DNA from: Spirochaetaceae bacterium
GTDB taxonomy: Bacteria > Spirochaetota > Spirochaetia > DSM-27196 > SKKC01
Length of the DNA stretch: 7,508 nt
Assembly: GCA_003554375.1 (NCBI GenBank)
Contig: PWGF01000215.1
Location: 1-7,508 of the forward strand
Direction: 5' to 3'
The notes beneath the pieces were generated by a model. That model was not told the origin of the DNA, searched no databases, and worked only from the letters and a program-made list of their open reading frames with translations. Position numbers and translations under genes: made by a program. The stretch's first letter is position 1. Each line of letters begins with the position of its first letter. Below, piece after piece: positions 5,799 through 7,508 of this stretch.

Positions 5799-5999
5799 GG
5801 GAGGTCACGGGAATATGCCCGGAGTATCGATCGTGACGACCAAAAGCAGGCGGCCCCGCCCGCTCCCGCCGCGGAGGACCAACCGGACGCCGCCGGGCTC
5901 GCGACCCTGACAGGCCAAACGCTCGGGAAGTCCATGGCTGAAGACTTCCGAGCACGCCTAGCCCAATTCCTCGATCTGAACCAAAACAGCTCCGGTTAG
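5799..5999 (+). pseudogene. In-frame continuation beyond the amber stop of the phosphatase-like gene
   Basis: After TAG 5796-5798 the same frame runs 66 codons to TAG 5997-5999 with coding-like codon use. It has an acidic and Pro/Ala-rich linker (QAAPPAPAAEDQPDAAG) and then an amphipathic, helix-like end (GKSMAEDFRARLAQFLDLN). No ATG with a ribosome-binding site starts it. It is best read as the original C-terminus of the upstream protein (about 499 residues), cut off by a nonsense change such as CAG or TGG to TAG. A recoded amber codon or a sequencing error would look the same. Confidence 0.5.
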
Positions 6000-6350
6000 C
6001 TCATTGCTCAGGTGCCTCGTCCATCAGCGCGCTCCCGTGGGGCTCAGCAGACGCTTACCTTAGGGCACGAGTTCAGAGATGAACAAGCTGACAGCACGGT
6101 GTTGTATGTAGCGGCAAGAGAGGAACCGAGCTTCGAGTGCGAGATCTTCGCGCAACAGATAACGCTCAGATTCACTAACCTTCAACGGCCCTGGCAGCAA
6201 ATCAGAGGAGAAATCCTGAGCGAAACTCTGGCGGTATAGATGTCGGATCGCAGCAAGGGGACCGAAATCCTGCAACTGGCGGCACAAGAGTCCGTCGAAG
6301 CATTTGCATGATTCAAAGAGTGCCCGTAAGATGGCGGTCGAGTATAGGTG
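6000..6350 (+). other. Region upstream of brxA with only weak reading frames
   Basis: About 350 bases. A GTG-started frame of 75 codons (6012-6239), without a ribosome-binding site, and a directly following ATG frame of 23 codons (6240-6311) lie in the same phase as the gene at 4500. I recognise neither. TTGCAT (6304-6309) and TAAGAT (6327-6332) are 17 bases apart and could be a weak sigma-70 promoter for brxAB. No WYL/BrxR-type regulator gene, sometimes found before BREX operons, is present here. Confidence 0.4.
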
Positions 6351-6992
6351 ATGGAGAGATACCGACTTTCTTTTACGTTTGGCGGACTTCTTATTCCGGA
6401 GTCCCGAGTCGTTGCCGAGGGGTATCTTGAACTCGGTGATTGGGAGCGCGTTAAGGAAGACATCTTGACCGAGAATCGCCTCGAGAAGACGCGACGCAGC
6501 ACGAGCCGACGCTACTTCCGCGAGATTCGTGACCGGCTAGCCTCGGCATACAATTGGGAAATCGAAGTTGTGGCAGGCCGTGACAGCAACAGTGACATGG
6601 GCAAGGACAGAGCCGTGGTACTCTTCGCGCTGTTTACGCGGTACTATCGTCTCGTGGGGGATTTCGTGACACAGATGGTTCGCCCAAGATACTTCGCAGG
6701 GCTGAATTGGATCGATGCGGCGATGTTCCGAACGTTTATGCACGATCAGGAACCGGCATGTCCCGAGATCAGTAGGCTGTCCGATGCAACGCGCGAGAAG
6801 CTCACTACGGTTGCGCTACGCGCGCTGCGAGAGGCGGGAATCATTGAGCGCAAAAGTCCCCGTGGCCCACTTGAGGTTCAACGGCCCGAGGGCTCATCGT
6901 CCGTGTGGGAGCGCTACTGCGCCGAGGGCCGACGTGAAGACTACGGCCATCTTCTGTGGCCTGATGAGGAGATCCAGCAATGCCTTCGGTAG
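6351..6992 (+). CDS. brxA: BrxA, BREX phage-defence protein (DUF1819)
   Basis: 213 residues from ATG 6351 (a GTG at 6348 would add one residue). The N-terminus ERYRLSFTFGGLL is the family start, followed by ESRVVAEGYLELGDWERVKE and NRLEKTRRSTSRRYFREI, the conserved helical first half of DUF1819. The middle DRAVVLFALFTRYYRLVGDF and the C-terminal STRxKL-like DATREKLTTVALRALREAGI also fit. The family is usually about 190-260 residues, so this is full length. BrxA is a small helical cytosolic protein found in several BREX types; BREX systems methylate host DNA at one site and block replication of unmethylated phage DNA. It overlaps brxB by 13 bases, so the two are one operon. The ribosome-binding site is poor (AGGTG abuts the ATG). 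Confidence 0.88.
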   Translation: MERYRLSFTFGGLLIPESRVVAEGYLELGDWERVKEDILTENRLEKTRRSTSRRYFREIRDRLASAYNWEIEVVAGRDSNSDMGKDRAVVLFALFTRYYRLVGDFVTQMVRPRYFAGLNWIDAAMFRTFMHDQEPACPEISRLSDATREKLTTVALRALREAGIIERKSPRGPLEVQRPEGSSSVWERYCAEGRREDYGHLLWPDEEIQQCLR

Positions 6993-7508
6993 CGATACCT
7001 ACGCACTTCGACAAGGTGTTCCGCATTGTCTCGCATCCGCGCTTTCTCGAGCGCAAGGGACTGGGCAATGAAGTGCCGTTCTTCGTGGACACCTACGATC
7101 CTGCCGACGAGTTTGCGGTGGCCGATCAGGTGAGACTGTTGCATGACCGCCTGCAGCACGAGAGGATACCGACGGTGCTGCTACCGATGTACGACATCGA
7201 GCTGGATATGCTCAAAGACCTTGGATGGCTCCAGAAGCTGTTCGACATGGAAGCCAACATGCCCAAGACCGCCGACGCAGGCGGCAGGCGGGCCCGCACG
7301 TTCTTCACCGAAATGGACAAGTTCACCGATGTCCGGGCAGGCTCTCGGCTTCATTCGGAGATCGGCAGGAGGATTGAGGAGGTGCCCGGGCACCGACTCG
7401 TGCTCATGCACCAGCTTGGTACCGTCTTCCCGTTTCTCAGAACGCACACGCTCTTGAACAACCTGCACTCTCTCATCACGCGGGTTCCGCTGGTGGCGTT
7501 TTTCCCGG
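6980..7508 (+). CDS. brxB: BrxB, BREX protein (DUF1788), 3' end beyond the window
   Basis: 176 residues are visible; the family is about 190-210 residues, so about 20-30 are missing. ATG 6980 lies inside the end of brxA, with GAGGAG (6966-6971) eight bases upstream. The family start is seen as HFDKVFRIVSHPRFLERKGL (9-28) and EVPFFVDTYDP (31-41). LPMYDIELDMLKDLG follows in the middle. The conserved end GTVFPFLRTHTLLNNLHSLI (147-166) leads to RVPLVAFFP at the edge. In known BREX systems BrxB is a core component needed together with BrxC, PglX and PglZ; its biochemical role is not settled. The next genes to the right are expected to be brxC and then pglX and pglZ, which would define the BREX type. 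Confidence 0.9.
   Translation, partial: MPSVAIPTHFDKVFRIVSHPRFLERKGLGNEVPFFVDTYDPADEFAVADQVRLLHDRLQHERIPTVLLPMYDIELDMLKDLGWLQKLFDMEANMPKTADAGGRRARTFFTEMDKFTDVRAGSRLHSEIGRRIEEVPGHRLVLMHQLGTVFPFLRTHTLLNNLHSLITRVPLVAFFP

Noticed and set aside
5506..5955. A 149-codon minus-strand frame opposite the phosphatase-like gene
   Set aside because: It is Arg/Gly/Pro-rich, as expected for the complement of a GC-rich coding frame, and has no recognisable domain or start signal.
6060..6287. A 75-codon minus-strand frame upstream of brxA
   Set aside because: No family resemblance and no ribosome-binding site; it competes with equally weak plus-strand frames, so neither strand can be chosen.
1..7508. CRISPR array, tRNA, rRNA, insertion sequence or phage integrase
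   Set aside because: No regularly spaced direct repeats, no tRNA or rRNA-like stretches and no transposase or recombinase motifs were seen on either strand.

Overview
This window looks like a bacterial defence/accessory island. It is bacterial because it has Shine-Dalgarno sites, tightly packed operons, sigma-70-type extended -10 boxes and several toxin-antitoxin families. Base composition is moderately GC-rich, apart from a very GC-rich block near 3691-3990. No rRNA, tRNA, transposase or taxonomic marker is visible, so I do not name an organism.

Left part (1-2708). A HigA-type antitoxin gene enters from the left edge on the minus strand. It is preceded by only the last 30 codons of a HigB toxin gene. 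On the plus strand follow an AAA/ABC-like ATPase (614-1864) and, two bases after its stop codon, a PIN-fold-like protein (1867-2382). This compact ATPase plus putative RNase pair is the best candidate here for an uncharacterised defence module. An orphan ribbon-helix-helix protein (2383-2586, minus) ends exactly where the PIN-like gene ends, with no intergenic base, and has its own extended -10 promoter.

Middle part (2709-4499). This is about 1.8 kb without an intact gene. It holds recognisable debris: the C-terminal end of a VapB-type antitoxin (+), a frameshifted Phd-VapC-like pair (-), a GC-rich block with inverted repeats, and a small broken reading frame. It reads as a graveyard of toxin-antitoxin modules between two defence loci.

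Right part (4500-7508). A 432-residue protein has a tyrosine/dual-specificity-phosphatase-like N-terminal domain whose catalytic Cys position is Ser. The frame continues past its amber stop for another 66 coding-like codons. After a 350-base gap with no recognised gene come brxA (DUF1819) and brxB (DUF1788, cut by the window end). They overlap by 13 bases and form the start of a BREX phage-defence operon whose core genes (brxC, pglX, pglZ and others) should lie just beyond the right edge.

The genes do not form one pathway. The layout suggests separate immunity and addiction modules, intact and decayed, stacked next to a BREX locus.
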